Assembly (NCBI RefSeq): GCF_014650895.1 | Contig: NZ_BMVV01000007.1 | Span: 124,001-188,000 of the forward strand | DNA length: 64,000 nt | DNA from: Streptomyces omiyaensis | Lineage (GTDB): Bacteria; Actinomycetota; Actinomycetes; Streptomycetales; Streptomycetaceae | Reading direction: 5' to 3' | Shown here: positions 17,294 to 26,706 of the stretch, in pieces | How the letters are laid out: each line of letters starts with the position of its first letter | Numbering within the stretch: position 1 is the stretch's first letter | Notes under the pieces: generated by a model | The model's input: only the letters and a program-made list of their open reading frames with translations | What the model was told of the DNA's origin: nothing | Database searches by the model: none | Translations under genes and position numbers: made by a program

Positions 17294-18295
17294 ATGCCAG
17301 GCGCGCGCGGACCCCGGCGTCCCGGACGCGTGCTCGCCGCGCTGCTGTGCGCGGTGACCGCGGCCGGTCTGTACGGATGCTCCGGCACGGGCCCGCCGGA
17401 CCCGTCTCCGACGCCGACGCGCGCGCCCGCCACGACGGCGCCCGGCGGCGTCTCGCCCTTCACCGGGCTCCCCGCCCGCAGCGGCCCCGTCCTCGCCGTC
17501 AAGATAGACAACGTGGCGGCGGCCCGCCCCCAGACCGGCCTCGCCGCCGCCGACCTCGTCTACGTCGAACAGGTCGAGGGCGGCGTCACCCGCCTGCTCG
17601 CCGTCTACTCCTCCCGCCTCCCCGACAGCGTCGGCCCCGTCCGCAGCGCCCGCGAGTCCGACATCTCGCTCCTGCGGCCCTTCGGCACGCCGGCCCTCGC
17701 CTACTCCGGCGCCCAGACCAGGCTGACCCCGCTCCTGGAGGCCGCGCCGCTCGAACTCGTCTCCCAGGCGGACGCGCCGCGGGCCTTCCGGCGCTCCCCG
17801 GACCGCCCCGCCCCGCACAACCTCTACCTGGACCCCGAGCGCGCCCTCACCTCGGCCCCCGGTGCCTCCGACGCCCGCCCCGTCGGGCTGCGCTTCGGCG
17901 CCGCCCCCGAAGGCGGCACCGCGACCGAGGCCCGCACCGTCCGCTTCCCGGCGGCGCGCTACACCTTCACCTGGTCCGCCGCCGACCGCGGCTGGCGCGT
18001 CGCCCTCGACGGCCGCGCCGTGACCGCCACCGACTCCGGCCCGCCCGCGCCCGCCACGGTCGTGGTCCAGCGCGTGACCGTCCGCCCCTCGGCCTTCCGC
18101 GACGTCAACGGCGCCGTCTCCCCGTACACCGAGACCACCGGCTCCGGTACGGCGACGGTGCTCCGCGACGGGCGGGCGTACGAGGCCCGCTGGTCGCGCC
18201 CCGACCCGGCCGGCGGCACCGCCTTCACGACCCCCGACGGCAGCCCGCTCCCCTTCGCCCGCGGCCAGGTCTGGTTCGTCCTCGCCCCGCGCTGA
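17294..18295 (+). CDS. DUF3048 (YerB-like) lipoprotein
   Basis: The 333-aa protein has a lipoprotein signal peptide with lipobox LYGC (Cys about residue 29), followed by a Pro/Thr-rich linker. The DUF3048 domain then has the motifs VLAVKIDNVAAARPQTGL, ADLVYVEQVEGGVTR and GPVRSARESDI. This is the conserved family that includes Bacillus YerB; its molecular function is not established. It would be anchored to the outer face of the membrane. The ATG at 17294 is preceded by GGGAGG. It is divergent from the acyltransferase gene, with 95 bases between. Confidence 0.9.
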   Translation: MPGARGPRRPGRVLAALLCAVTAAGLYGCSGTGPPDPSPTPTRAPATTAPGGVSPFTGLPARSGPVLAVKIDNVAAARPQTGLAAADLVYVEQVEGGVTRLLAVYSSRLPDSVGPVRSARESDISLLRPFGTPALAYSGAQTRLTPLLEAAPLELVSQADAPRAFRRSPDRPAPHNLYLDPERALTSAPGASDARPVGLRFGAAPEGGTATEARTVRFPAARYTFTWSAADRGWRVALDGRAVTATDSGPPAPATVVVQRVTVRPSAFRDVNGAVSPYTETTGSGTATVLRDGRAYEARWSRPDPAGGTAFTTPDGSPLPFARGQVWFVLAPR

Positions 18296-18438
18296 AGGGC
18301 CGGACGGGCACTCCGAAAAGCCGGACGGTCCCGGACGGACCCGTCGGGCCCTCCGCGCCGAAAGGCCGGACGGGCCCCTCGGGTCCCCGGTCCGGCCGGA
18401 GCGGGCACGAGGCGGACCGTCACCCGTGGGGGTGCCGC

Positions 18439-18654
18439 TCAGCGCGCCGTGGGGCCCGGCCCGCCCGCGCGGGGGCGGCGCGGCACCGCGGGCGCGTCGG
18501 CGCTGTCCGCCGCCGCCATGCCGATCGTCGCGACCCCGAGTACGATCCAGCCGAACCAGAGCCAGCCGCTGCTGCCGAGCGCCACCGTGTACGCGGTGAT
18601 CAGCACCAGTACGGCGCAGGTGACGTACGCCATCGCCTTCGTGGAACCGGACAT
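18439..18654 (-). CDS. Small two-helix membrane protein
   Basis: This 71-aa protein starts at the ATG at 18654 after a strong AGGAGGG ribosome site. Two hydrophobic helices (about residues 7-27 and 31-49) are followed by a basic, Pro-rich cytoplasmic tail. I do not recognise a function; such short membrane proteins are common in Streptomyces. The strong ribosome site, and a hairpin on its upstream side that isolates it from ctaG, argue that it is a real separate gene. Confidence 0.7.
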   Translation of the reverse strand: MSGSTKAMAYVTCAVLVLITAYTVALGSSGWLWFGWIVLGVATIGMAAADSADAPAVPRRPRAGGPGPTAR

Positions 18655-18760
18655 CTGCCCGCCCTCCTCCCGACCGCGGCCGGAGTGCCTCCCTGCCATC
18701 GTGACTCCACGCGGGGGGCGCGCGCTACTCCCCGGACGCACCCGGCGTGCGCCGAACGGC

Positions 18761-18797
18761 ACGAGGCCCCCGGAACACGCGGTTCCGGGGGCCTCGT
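18761..18797 (-). terminator. Hairpin terminator after the CtaG-family gene
   Basis: A perfect 16-bp stem (18761-18776 with 18782-18797) closes a 5-base ACGCG loop, starting 19 bases past the stop of the minus-strand CtaG-family gene. Confidence 0.88.
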
Positions 18798-18815
18798 CCG
18801 AGGGAGGGGGGAGGG

Positions 18816-19763
18816 TCAGCGGCGCGCCTGGAGCGAGGCCAGGTAGGCGTTGTACTCCGCCAGCTCCTTGTCGCCGTCCCGGTCGGCCTGCCGGTCCTTG
18901 CGGACCGCCTGCCGCTGCTCGGAGTGGTACCACTGGTAGACCAGCGCGATGAGCACCAGCACCGAGGGGATCTCGCTGAAGGCCCAGGCGATGCCGCCCG
19001 CCGCGTTCTGGTCGGCGAGCGCGTCGATGCCGAGCGAGGCCGGCGGGTTCTCGTACGCCTTCACCATCGGCTGGCTCGCCATCATCATCGCGATGCCGAA
19101 GAAGGCGTGGAACGGCATGCCCGCGAAGAGCTCCAGCATCCGCATCACGTACCCGGGCCGGTGCGGGCCCGGGTCCACGCCCATGATCGGCCAGAAGAAG
19201 ATCAGGCCCACGGCGAGGAAGTGGACCATCATGCCGATGTGCCCCGGCTTCGACGCCATGAGGGTGTCGAAGAGCGAGGTGAAGTAGAGGCCGTAGAGGC
19301 TGGCGATGAACATGCTGATGGTGAAGACGGGATGCGTGATCACCCGCAGGTACCGGCTGTGCAGCAGCTTCAGCAGCAGCTCGCGCGGACCGAGCGAGCC
19401 GCGCCCGGCCACCGGCAGGGCGCGCAGCGCCAGGGTCACCGGGGCGCCGAGCAGCAGCAGGATCGGCGAGACCATGGAGATCACCATGTGCTGCACCATG
19501 TGGACGCTGAACATGACCATGCCGTAGTCGTTCAGCTTGGTGCACATCACCAGGGCGATCGTCAGCACGCCCGCGGTGAAGAGCACGGTCCGGGCGACCG
19601 GCCAGGCGTCGCCGCGCCTGCGCAGCCGGGCGACCCCCCATCCGTACAGGCCCAGCGCCGCGAGGCACCCGACGAGGAAGAAGAGGTCGGGAGAGAACTC
19701 CAGGCCCCGCCCCAGCGTGAACGGCGGCAGGTCCGTGGTCATGCCGTGCCCGCTGTGATCCAT
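18816..19763 (-). CDS. Cytochrome c oxidase assembly protein, CtaG (caa3) family
   Basis: Polytopic membrane protein of 315 aa with about seven hydrophobic helices. Conserved histidines and methionines cluster in SVHMVQHMVISMVSPILL, GHIGMMVHFLAVGL and FAGMPFHAFFGIAMM, matching the caa3-type CtaG family thought to handle copper for oxidase assembly. The N-terminus MDHSGHGM is also His/Met-rich. The C-terminal 30 residues are a charged coiled tail (VRKDRQADRDGDKELAEY). The start is the ATG at 19763. Confidence 0.92.
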   Translation of the reverse strand: MDHSGHGMTTDLPPFTLGRGLEFSPDLFFLVGCLAALGLYGWGVARLRRRGDAWPVARTVLFTAGVLTIALVMCTKLNDYGMVMFSVHMVQHMVISMVSPILLLLGAPVTLALRALPVAGRGSLGPRELLLKLLHSRYLRVITHPVFTISMFIASLYGLYFTSLFDTLMASKPGHIGMMVHFLAVGLIFFWPIMGVDPGPHRPGYVMRMLELFAGMPFHAFFGIAMMMASQPMVKAYENPPASLGIDALADQNAAGGIAWAFSEIPSVLVLIALVYQWYHSEQRQAVRKDRQADRDGDKELAEYNAYLASLQARR

Positions 19764-19829
19764 CGCTTACTCCTGGAGCCCATTGCGCGCCGAGCCCGTT
19801 TCGCGCTTGTTGTCCGCACCAGACTAGAA

Positions 19830-19861
19830 CCGCCCCCGGTCGCGCTCGCGACCGGGGGCGG
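19830..19861 (-). terminator. Hairpin terminator after pfkA
   Basis: A 15-bp perfect stem (19830-19844 with 19847-19861) has only a CT at its centre, so a few inner pairs open in practice. It sits between the pfkA stop and the CtaG-family start, both on the minus strand. Confidence 0.82.
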
Positions 19862-19935
19862 GTGTCGTGCGCAGGGGTGTCCGGAGCACGTGCAGAGTGC
19901 GCTCCGAGCGCGCCCGGAGCGTGTGCGGCGCGTGC

Positions 19936-20964
<1,029 letters not shown>

Positions 20965-21152
20965 AGCCCAAAAACCTTTGCAACGTGGGCCGACTCCCGG
21001 ACCACGTCGTCCGGCTGGATCCCCGCCACCCTATCGTCGCCGGGTGGCGGGGCCGAACCCGATGTCCGCAGATTGGACACCGTATTTACTTACGAATCCA
21101 ATGTGCGCTAGCCCGCTCAGAAGTGCGCTTCCCCGGGGCTCCCGACGGTCCG

Positions 21153-21881
21153 TCAGGCGGGCTGGGTGGCCGACGCGATGCGCTCGGCGCGCAGCGCCTC
21201 GTACCACCGGTCGTCGGTCGGCGGCAGCGCGTTGACGTCGAGGGCCAGCTTCAGCATCAGGTCCGCGATCTGCGGGTTGCGGGCCATCACGGGACCGTGC
21301 ATGTAGGTGCCGAAGACGGTGTCGTTGTACGCGCCCTCGGTGCCGTCGCCGGTGCCGTTGCCGTTGCCGAAGACGGTCCGCGCGAAGGGGCGGGCCGTCG
21401 GGCCCAGGTGGGTGATGCCCTGGTGGTTCTCGAAGCCGGTCAGCTGGGGGAGGCCCAGCTGCGGGTCGATGTCGGCGAGCACGTCGCCGACGCAGCGGGC
21501 ACCCTCGCCGCGGACCGTGGTCACGTCGAGCAGGCCGAGGCCCGGCTCGCGCGCCCCGAGGTCGTTGATGAACTCGTGGCCCAGGATCTGGTAGCCGGCG
21601 CAGACCGAGAAGATGATCGCGCCGTTGGAGGCGGCCCGGGAGAGGCCGCCGTCGCGGCGCAGCCGCTCGGCCGCGAGCCGCTGCGGCCGGTCCTCGCCGC
21701 CGCCGACCAGGTAGATGTCGCCGGAGGTGGGGACGGGCTGGTCGCTGCGGACGTCGACGCGCTCGACGCTGAGGCCGCGCTGGCGGGCGCGGCGCTCGAC
21801 GACGAGCACGTTGCCCTGGTCGCCGTAGGTGCTGAGCAGGTCCGGGTAGACCCAGACCACACGCAGGCTGCTGTCACTCAT
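21153..21881 (-). CDS. gatD: Lipid II isoglutaminyl synthase, glutaminase subunit GatD
   Basis: Class I glutamine amidotransferase that supplies ammonia to MurT for amidating D-Glu of lipid II to D-isoglutamine. The 242-aa protein has DIYLVGGGEDRPQ, the nucleophile motif FSVCAGYQILG (Cys), GFENHQG, and the His in GTYMHGPVMARNP, as in CobQ/CobB-like GATases. The ATG is at 21881. It lies 31 bases downstream of murT on the same strand, and the products form a complex. Confidence 0.95.
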   Translation of the reverse strand: MSDSSLRVVWVYPDLLSTYGDQGNVLVVERRARQRGLSVERVDVRSDQPVPTSGDIYLVGGGEDRPQRLAAERLRRDGGLSRAASNGAIIFSVCAGYQILGHEFINDLGAREPGLGLLDVTTVRGEGARCVGDVLADIDPQLGLPQLTGFENHQGITHLGPTARPFARTVFGNGNGTGDGTEGAYNDTVFGTYMHGPVMARNPQIADLMLKLALDVNALPPTDDRWYEALRAERIASATQPA

Positions 21882-21912
21882 GCTGCAACTCCTTCTGCGA
21901 GTCGGGGCGGGG

Positions 21913-23160
21913 TCAGTTGCCCACGCGGCGGCGGACGTCCTGGAACGCGGTGTAGTTCGCGATCAGCTCGATCTGCCCGGGCGGGGCCATGGCGACCGCC
22001 TCGTCGATCGTCTCGCAGACGCGGAAGTCGACGCCCGCGACCTCCAGGCGGACCGCCAGGTCGAGCCGGCGGTCGCCGATCACCATGATCGGGTGGCCGG
22101 CGAGGCGCCCGTAGTCGACGTCCCACAGCCAGGAGGTGTCGGTGCCGTCGGCGCCGCGCGCGTTGACCGAGAGGATCACCGGCGTCGGCGGCTGGTCGAT
22201 GAGGGAGAAGGTCTCCAGCCAGCCCGCCGGGTTCTTCGCGAGCAGCAGCCGCAGCTGCCGGTTCTGGAAGGAGACGACGTCGTAGCGGCCCGCCACGGCC
22301 TGCACCTGGTACATGCGCTCCAGGGCGACCTGCGGCGGCACGCCGAAGACGGCGGCGACGGCGGCCGAGGTGGCGGCGTTCGCCTTGTTGGCGCGGCCGG
22401 GCAGCTGGAGCCGGATGGGCCAGGCCGAGCCGTGCGGGTCGAGCACGTGGTCGCCGCTGAGCGCCCAGCTCGGGGCGGGACGGCGGAAGCCGCACTCGCC
22501 GCAGAACCAGTCGTCGCCGGGGCGCTGGAGCACGCCGCCGCAGGAGGGGCACGACCAGGCGTCGTCCTTCCACTCCTGGCCGACCGCGACCCACACCACG
22601 TTGGGGGAGGAGGAGGCGGCCCACACGATCAGCGGGTCGTCGGCGTTGGCGATGACGACGGCCTTGGAGCCGTTGAGGCCCTCGCGCCACTTCTCGGCGA
22701 GCATCCGCGTCTCGGCGGCGCGGTCGAGCTGGTCGCGGGAGAGGTTGAGCAGCGCGATGGCCTTGGGGGTGGTGTCGCGGGCGACACCGGCGAGGTACTT
22801 CTCGTCGACCTCGATCACGCCGTACCGGGCGTCGCTGCCGCCGGCGAGGGCGGAGGTGATGCCCGCGGGCATGTTGGCGCCGAGGGCGTTGGAGACCACC
22901 GGGCCGCTGGCCCTGAGCGCCTCGGCGATCAGCCGGGTCGTGGTGGTCTTGCCGTTGGTGGCGGACACGAGGACGACGTCCAGGTGCTGCGCGAGCCGTC
23001 CCAGCAGGTCGGGGTCGAGCTTGAGCGCCACCCGGCCGCCGATCACCGATCCGCTGCCGCGGCCGGCCGCCCGCGACACCGCGGCGGCCGCCTTGCCAGC
23101 GGTCACGGCCAGTTTGGCGCGCGGCGTCAGCGGCTCTGGATTACCGGGGTGTCCTGACAT
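21913..23160 (-). CDS. murT: Lipid II isoglutaminyl synthase, Mur-ligase subunit MurT
   Basis: ATP-dependent Mur-ligase-like subunit that activates the D-Glu carboxylate of lipid II for amidation with GatD. The 415-aa protein has the P-loop SATNGKTTTTRLIAEAL and the DE motif in VIEVDEKYL. A zinc ribbon (CPSCGG, then CGECGFRRP) is inserted in the middle domain as in characterised MurT. The C-terminal DUF1727 region has LAKNPAGWLETF and the Asp-rich DTSWLWDVDY. Start is the ATG at 23160; a TAGGCT upstream on the minus strand is a likely -10. Confidence 0.95.
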   Translation of the reverse strand: MSGHPGNPEPLTPRAKLAVTAGKAAAAVSRAAGRGSGSVIGGRVALKLDPDLLGRLAQHLDVVLVSATNGKTTTTRLIAEALRASGPVVSNALGANMPAGITSALAGGSDARYGVIEVDEKYLAGVARDTTPKAIALLNLSRDQLDRAAETRMLAEKWREGLNGSKAVVIANADDPLIVWAASSSPNVVWVAVGQEWKDDAWSCPSCGGVLQRPGDDWFCGECGFRRPAPSWALSGDHVLDPHGSAWPIRLQLPGRANKANAATSAAVAAVFGVPPQVALERMYQVQAVAGRYDVVSFQNRQLRLLLAKNPAGWLETFSLIDQPPTPVILSVNARGADGTDTSWLWDVDYGRLAGHPIMVIGDRRLDLAVRLEVAGVDFRVCETIDEAVAMAPPGQIELIANYTAFQDVRRRVGN

Positions 23161-23284
23161 CGTCCTTGATCCTCCTTGCGTCGGTCGGGGCTCAGCCTAT
23201 CGAGAACCGGCCAGGAGCCCGAACCGCGGCACCCGGCCGACCGTATGAAATGAGGAGGTCACACCGGACCGTACCCTTACCGCC

Positions 23285-23851
23285 ATGCGAAACCGCCCCA
23301 TCCCCGGCAGCTCCGGCGTCGTCCGGACGATGACCCTGCTCGGCGATCCCGTGCTGCACGCACCCTGCGCCCCCGTCACCGAGTTCGGCCCCGGACTCGA
23401 CGCCCTGGTGGAGTCCCTGTTCGCCACCATGTACGCGGCGCACGGCGTCGGTCTCGCCGCGAACCAGGTGGGCGTGGGGCTGCGGGTGTTCGTCTACGAC
23501 TGCCCGGACGACGAGGAGGTGCGGCACCTCGGACACGTCGTGAACCCGCGCCTCGTCGAGGCCGACGGGGACGCCTACCGGGGCCCGGAGGGCTGTCTCT
23601 CGCTGCCGGGCCTGGAGGCGCCGGTGGCCCGCTTCGACCGCGCGGTGGTGGAGGGGGTGCGGACGGACGGCACCCCGGTGCGGATCGAGGGCACCGGTTT
23701 CTTCGCCCGCTGCCTCCTCCACGAGATGGACCACCTGGAGGGCCGGGTCTACGCGGAGCACGTCACGGGGTGGCGGAGATCACGCCTGCTGCGCGCGATC
23801 CGCAAGCGGCCGTGGGGCGCGGGCGCCGCCGTCCTGGAGGCGCGGACCTGA
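23285..23851 (+). CDS. def: Peptide deformylase
   Basis: Removes the formyl group from the N-terminal Met of nascent proteins. The three metal-site motifs are complete: GVGLAANQVG, EGCLSLPG (Cys ligand) and LLHEMDHLEG (two His and the catalytic Glu). At 188 aa it is an ordinary type, with a short basic C-terminal extension (WRRSRLLRAIRKR). The ATG at 23285 follows TACCCT (23272-23277), which could be a -10 giving a near-leaderless transcript. It is divergent from murT. Confidence 0.95.
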   Translation: MRNRPIPGSSGVVRTMTLLGDPVLHAPCAPVTEFGPGLDALVESLFATMYAAHGVGLAANQVGVGLRVFVYDCPDDEEVRHLGHVVNPRLVEADGDAYRGPEGCLSLPGLEAPVARFDRAVVEGVRTDGTPVRIEGTGFFARCLLHEMDHLEGRVYAEHVTGWRRSRLLRAIRKRPWGAGAAVLEART

Positions 23852-23884
23852 CGGACGCAGGGGTACGGCTCCGGGGGCGGGCGT

Positions 23885-23904
23885 CCGGGCCGGGCCCGGC
23901 CCGG
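23885..23904. terminator. Palindrome between convergent def and tetR
   Basis: A perfect 20-base palindrome of CCGGG/CCCGG blocks lies in the 134-base gap between the convergent genes. Further imperfect GC hairpins follow. It likely acts as a shared terminator, although a loop-free palindrome is a weaker case than an ordinary stem-loop. Confidence 0.5.
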
Positions 23905-23985
23905 GTGCCCGGCCGGCCCCGGTGAGGAGCCGGGCGCCGGGCCGGAGCGGGCCGGTGCCTCCCGGCGGGCGTACCCGCCCGGGGT

Positions 23986-24633
23986 TCAGAAGCCCGGGCC
24001 GCCGGCGCGGTCGTCGGCCTCGGCGAGGCGGCCCCAGAGGAGGTCGGCGAGGGAGCGGACCAGCTCCGCGCGGGAGCAGGGGCGCTCGCCCAGCCACCAG
24101 TCGCCGGCGGCGTGCATCATGCCGACGATCCCGTGGCCCCAGATCCGGGCCTGTGCCTCGGCGGCCGGTCCGAGGTCGACGCGCTCGGCGATGACCTGGC
24201 CCAGCTCCTCGCCCATGCGCCGGAGCAGCGGGGCGGAGTGGCGGCCGACGTCGAAGCCCTGCTCGGACTGGTGGGACTCCTCGGCCGGGTGCATGAGGAA
24301 GCGGTAGACCTGGGGCATCGCCTCGATGGAGGCGAGGTAGGTGTCGAGGGTGGACTCGACCCGGCGGCGCCGGTCGGAGGGGGCGTCGAGGGCGGCCCGC
24401 AGCGAGGCGAGGAGGGCGTCGGTGTGGCGGGTGGCGAGGGCGCGGTAGAGGCCGCCCTTGTCGCCGAAGTGGCGGTAGAGGATCGGCTTGGTGATGCCGG
24501 CCTCGGCCGCGATCGCGTTCATGGATGCCTTGGGGCCGTCGCGGAGCACCACGCGGTCCGCCGCCTCCAGCAGTTCGCGCCGCCGCTGCTCGGCGGGCTT
24601 CTGCTGGTCGGTGGTCCGGTGTGCGATGTCCAT
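23986..24633 (-). CDS. TetR-family regulator, divergent from acyl-CoA dehydrogenase
   Basis: The 215-aa protein (ATG at 24633) has a TetR DNA-binding domain: RRRELLEAADRVVLRDG, then IAAEAGITKPILYRHFGDKGGLY. A helical C-terminal domain includes HGIVGMMHAAGDWWL, as in regulators of fatty-acid metabolism genes. Its position divergent from an acyl-CoA dehydrogenase, with GTAAC-type inverted repeats between, suggests it represses that gene in response to an acyl-CoA (inference). Confidence 0.92.
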   Translation of the reverse strand: MDIAHRTTDQQKPAEQRRRELLEAADRVVLRDGPKASMNAIAAEAGITKPILYRHFGDKGGLYRALATRHTDALLASLRAALDAPSDRRRRVESTLDTYLASIEAMPQVYRFLMHPAEESHQSEQGFDVGRHSAPLLRRMGEELGQVIAERVDLGPAAEAQARIWGHGIVGMMHAAGDWWLGERPCSRAELVRSLADLLWGRLAEADDRAGGPGF

Positions 24634-24740
24634 AGCGTGTCTCCCCGCCCGTGCGATGACCTGAGGCTGTCGCAACGTAACACCCGACCGGTGCCGCGCG
24701 CCGAACCGTCCGGTCCGCTTCGTCCGTGCAGACCCGCAGG

Positions 24741-24787
24741 TTGACAGCCGTACCCGCCGGTAACAGACTGGTGTTACCGCAAGTAAC
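24741..24787 (+). promoter_or_regulatory. Acyl-CoA dehydrogenase promoter and GTAAC operators
   Basis: TTGACA (24741-24746) and CAGACT (24764-24769) are 17 bases apart. GGTAAC/GTTACC form an inverted repeat with an 8-base gap (24759-24778), and GTTAC-cgcaa-GTAAC a second one (24773-24787), both covering the -10 and start point. Another GTAAC lies at 24677-24681 near tetR. Likely operators for the divergent TetR. Confidence 0.7.
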
Positions 24788-24805
24788 GTACTGCCGGGAG
24801 GGAAC

Positions 24806-26023
24806 ATGGGCGAGTTCACGCTCGAACTCAACGACGACCAGAAGCAGGTCCGCGACTGGCTCCACGGCTTCGCCGCGGACGTCATGCGCCCGGCCGCCGC
24901 CGAGTGGGACGAGCGTGAGGAGACCCCCTGGCCGATCATCCAGGAGGCGGCCAAGCTGGGAATCTACTCCCTCGACTTCTACGCCCAGCAGTTCTTCGAC
25001 CCGACCGGCCTCGGCATCCCGATGGCGATGGAGGAGCTCTTCTGGGGCGACGCGGGCATCGCGCTCTCCATCGTCGGCACCGGCCTCGCCGCCGTCGGCG
25101 TCCTCGCCAACGGCACCGAGGAGCAGATCGGCACCTGGGTCCCGCAGATGTACGGCGACGCGAACGACGTCAAGGTCGCCGCCTTCTGCTCCTCCGAGCC
25201 CGACGCCGGCTCCGACGTCGCCTCCATGCGCACCCGGGCCGTCTACGACGAGGCCAAGGACGAGTGGGTGCTCAACGGCACCAAGACCTGGGCGACCAAC
25301 GGCGGCATCGCCAACGTCCACGTGGTCGTCGCCGTCGTCGACCCGGAGCTCGGCTCCAAGGGCCACGCCTCCTTCATCGTGCCGCCGGCCACCCCCGGCC
25401 TCTCCCAGGGCCAGAAGTTCCAGAAGCACGGCATCCGGGCCTCGCACACCGCCGAGGTCGTCCTGGAGGACGTCCGGATCCCCGGCTCCTGCCTCCTCGG
25501 CGGCAAGGACAAGCTCGACGAGCGCCTCGCCCGCGCCCGCGAGAAGGCGAGGTCGGGCGGCGGCGAGCGCGTGAAGAACGCCGCCATGGCCACCTTCGAG
25601 GCCTCCCGCCCGGCCGTCGGCGCGATGGCCGTCGGCACCGCCCGCGCCGCGTACGAGGTCGCCCTCGACTACGCGAGGACCCGGGTGCAGTTCGGCCGCC
25701 CCATCATCGAGAACCAGGGCGTCGCCTTCCAGCTCGCCGACATGGCCACGCAGATCGACGCGGCCCGCCTGCTGGTCTGGCGCGCCTCCTGGATGGCCAC
25801 GGCCGGCAAGCCCTTCACCCACGCCGAGGGCTCCATGTCGAAGCTGTACGCGAGCGAGGTGGCCAAGTCCGTCACCGCCCAGGCGATCCAGATCCTCGGC
25901 GGCAACGGCTACACCCGTGAGTACCCGGTCGAGCGCATGCACCGCGACGCCGCCATCTACACGATCTTCGAGGGGACGAGCGAGATCCAGCGCATGGTGA
26001 TCAGCCGCGCCCTCGCGAAGTAG
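24806..26023 (+). CDS. Acyl-CoA dehydrogenase
   Basis: FAD enzyme that introduces the 2,3 double bond in acyl-CoA during beta-oxidation or branched-chain acid breakdown. The 405-aa protein has the flavin motif AAFCSSEPDAGSDVASMRT and TKTWATNGGIA. In the C-terminal domain, the catalytic Glu lies in YTIFEGTSEIQRM, and QILGGNGYTREYP precedes it. A Lys/Arg/Glu-rich insertion around residues 240-262 (ARAREKARSGGGERVKNAA) is longer than in short-chain enzymes. The ATG at 24806 has a GGGAGGG ribosome site. Confidence 0.94.
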   Translation: MGEFTLELNDDQKQVRDWLHGFAADVMRPAAAEWDEREETPWPIIQEAAKLGIYSLDFYAQQFFDPTGLGIPMAMEELFWGDAGIALSIVGTGLAAVGVLANGTEEQIGTWVPQMYGDANDVKVAAFCSSEPDAGSDVASMRTRAVYDEAKDEWVLNGTKTWATNGGIANVHVVVAVVDPELGSKGHASFIVPPATPGLSQGQKFQKHGIRASHTAEVVLEDVRIPGSCLLGGKDKLDERLARAREKARSGGGERVKNAAMATFEASRPAVGAMAVGTARAAYEVALDYARTRVQFGRPIIENQGVAFQLADMATQIDAARLLVWRASWMATAGKPFTHAEGSMSKLYASEVAKSVTAQAIQILGGNGYTREYPVERMHRDAAIYTIFEGTSEIQRMVISRALAK

Positions 26024-26042
26024 CGCCGCCGGAGGGCCCGGT

Positions 26043-26073
26043 CCGGCCCCGTCCGGTCGTCCGGCGGGGCCGG
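26043..26073. terminator. Hairpin between convergent genes
   Basis: CCGGCCCCG (26043-26051) pairs with CGGGGCCGG (26065-26073) across a 13-base loop, between the acyl-CoA dehydrogenase stop and the end of the convergent VOC gene. Confidence 0.65.
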
Positions 26074-26079
26074 CGCGGG

Positions 26080-26565
26080 TCACACCACGCAGAACTCGTT
26101 GCCCTCCGGGTCCTGGAGGACGACCGCGTAGTGGTCCGTCCCGTGCGGCTCGTCCATCGTGTACAGGACGGTGGCGCCGAGGGCCGTCAGGCGGGACACC
26201 TCGCCGTCGACCCGCGTGCGGCGGAGCGCGAGGGGGACGGCGCGCCCGCCGCCGACCTTCAGGTCCAGGTGGACGCGGTTCTTCGCGGTCTTGGGCTCCG
26301 GGACCCGCTGGAACCAGACCCGGGGGCCGGCCCCCGCCGGGTCGACCAGGGACTCCGGGAGGTCCCCGCCCGCGTCGCCCAGCTCCTCCTCCGGGACGCC
26401 GCAGGCCGCCCAGTAGGCCCGCCAGCTCGCGTGCCCCTCGGGCGGGGGCTCCGGCACGTACCGCAGGGCCTCCGCCCAGAAGGGGACCAGGCGGGCCGGG
26501 TCCGCGCAGTCGATCGTGAGCTGGAGGGTCAGTTCGGGGCGCTCGGCCCGCTCGTTCTCGTCCAT
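26080..26565 (-). CDS. VOC-superfamily (glyoxalase/bleomycin-resistance-like) protein
   Basis: The 161-aa product (ATG at 26565) has the paired beta-alpha-beta-beta-beta modules of the vicinal oxygen chelate fold. LQLTIDCADPARLVPFWAEAL opens the first module, and NRVHLDLKVGG with VVLQDPEGNEFCVV forms the second. This is the glyoxalase-like subgroup common in Streptomyces, whose substrates are mostly unknown. A second reading as an enzyme of natural-product tailoring cannot be excluded, but no pathway genes adjoin it. It is divergent from the P450. Confidence 0.85.
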   Translation of the reverse strand: MDENERAERPELTLQLTIDCADPARLVPFWAEALRYVPEPPPEGHASWRAYWAACGVPEEELGDAGGDLPESLVDPAGAGPRVWFQRVPEPKTAKNRVHLDLKVGGGRAVPLALRRTRVDGEVSRLTALGATVLYTMDEPHGTDHYAVVLQDPEGNEFCVV

Positions 26566-26706
26566 GGCGCCGAGCCTCCCAGACGCCACCGACAATCGTC
26601 CGTATCCGGCCAACAGGCCAGATCCAGACGGTCCGTCGGCGGAAGCTACCCTCCGGTCACCTGCTGCGGGAGAATCCCCACGGCGTCGCGATCAAGGGGG
26701 AAACAC

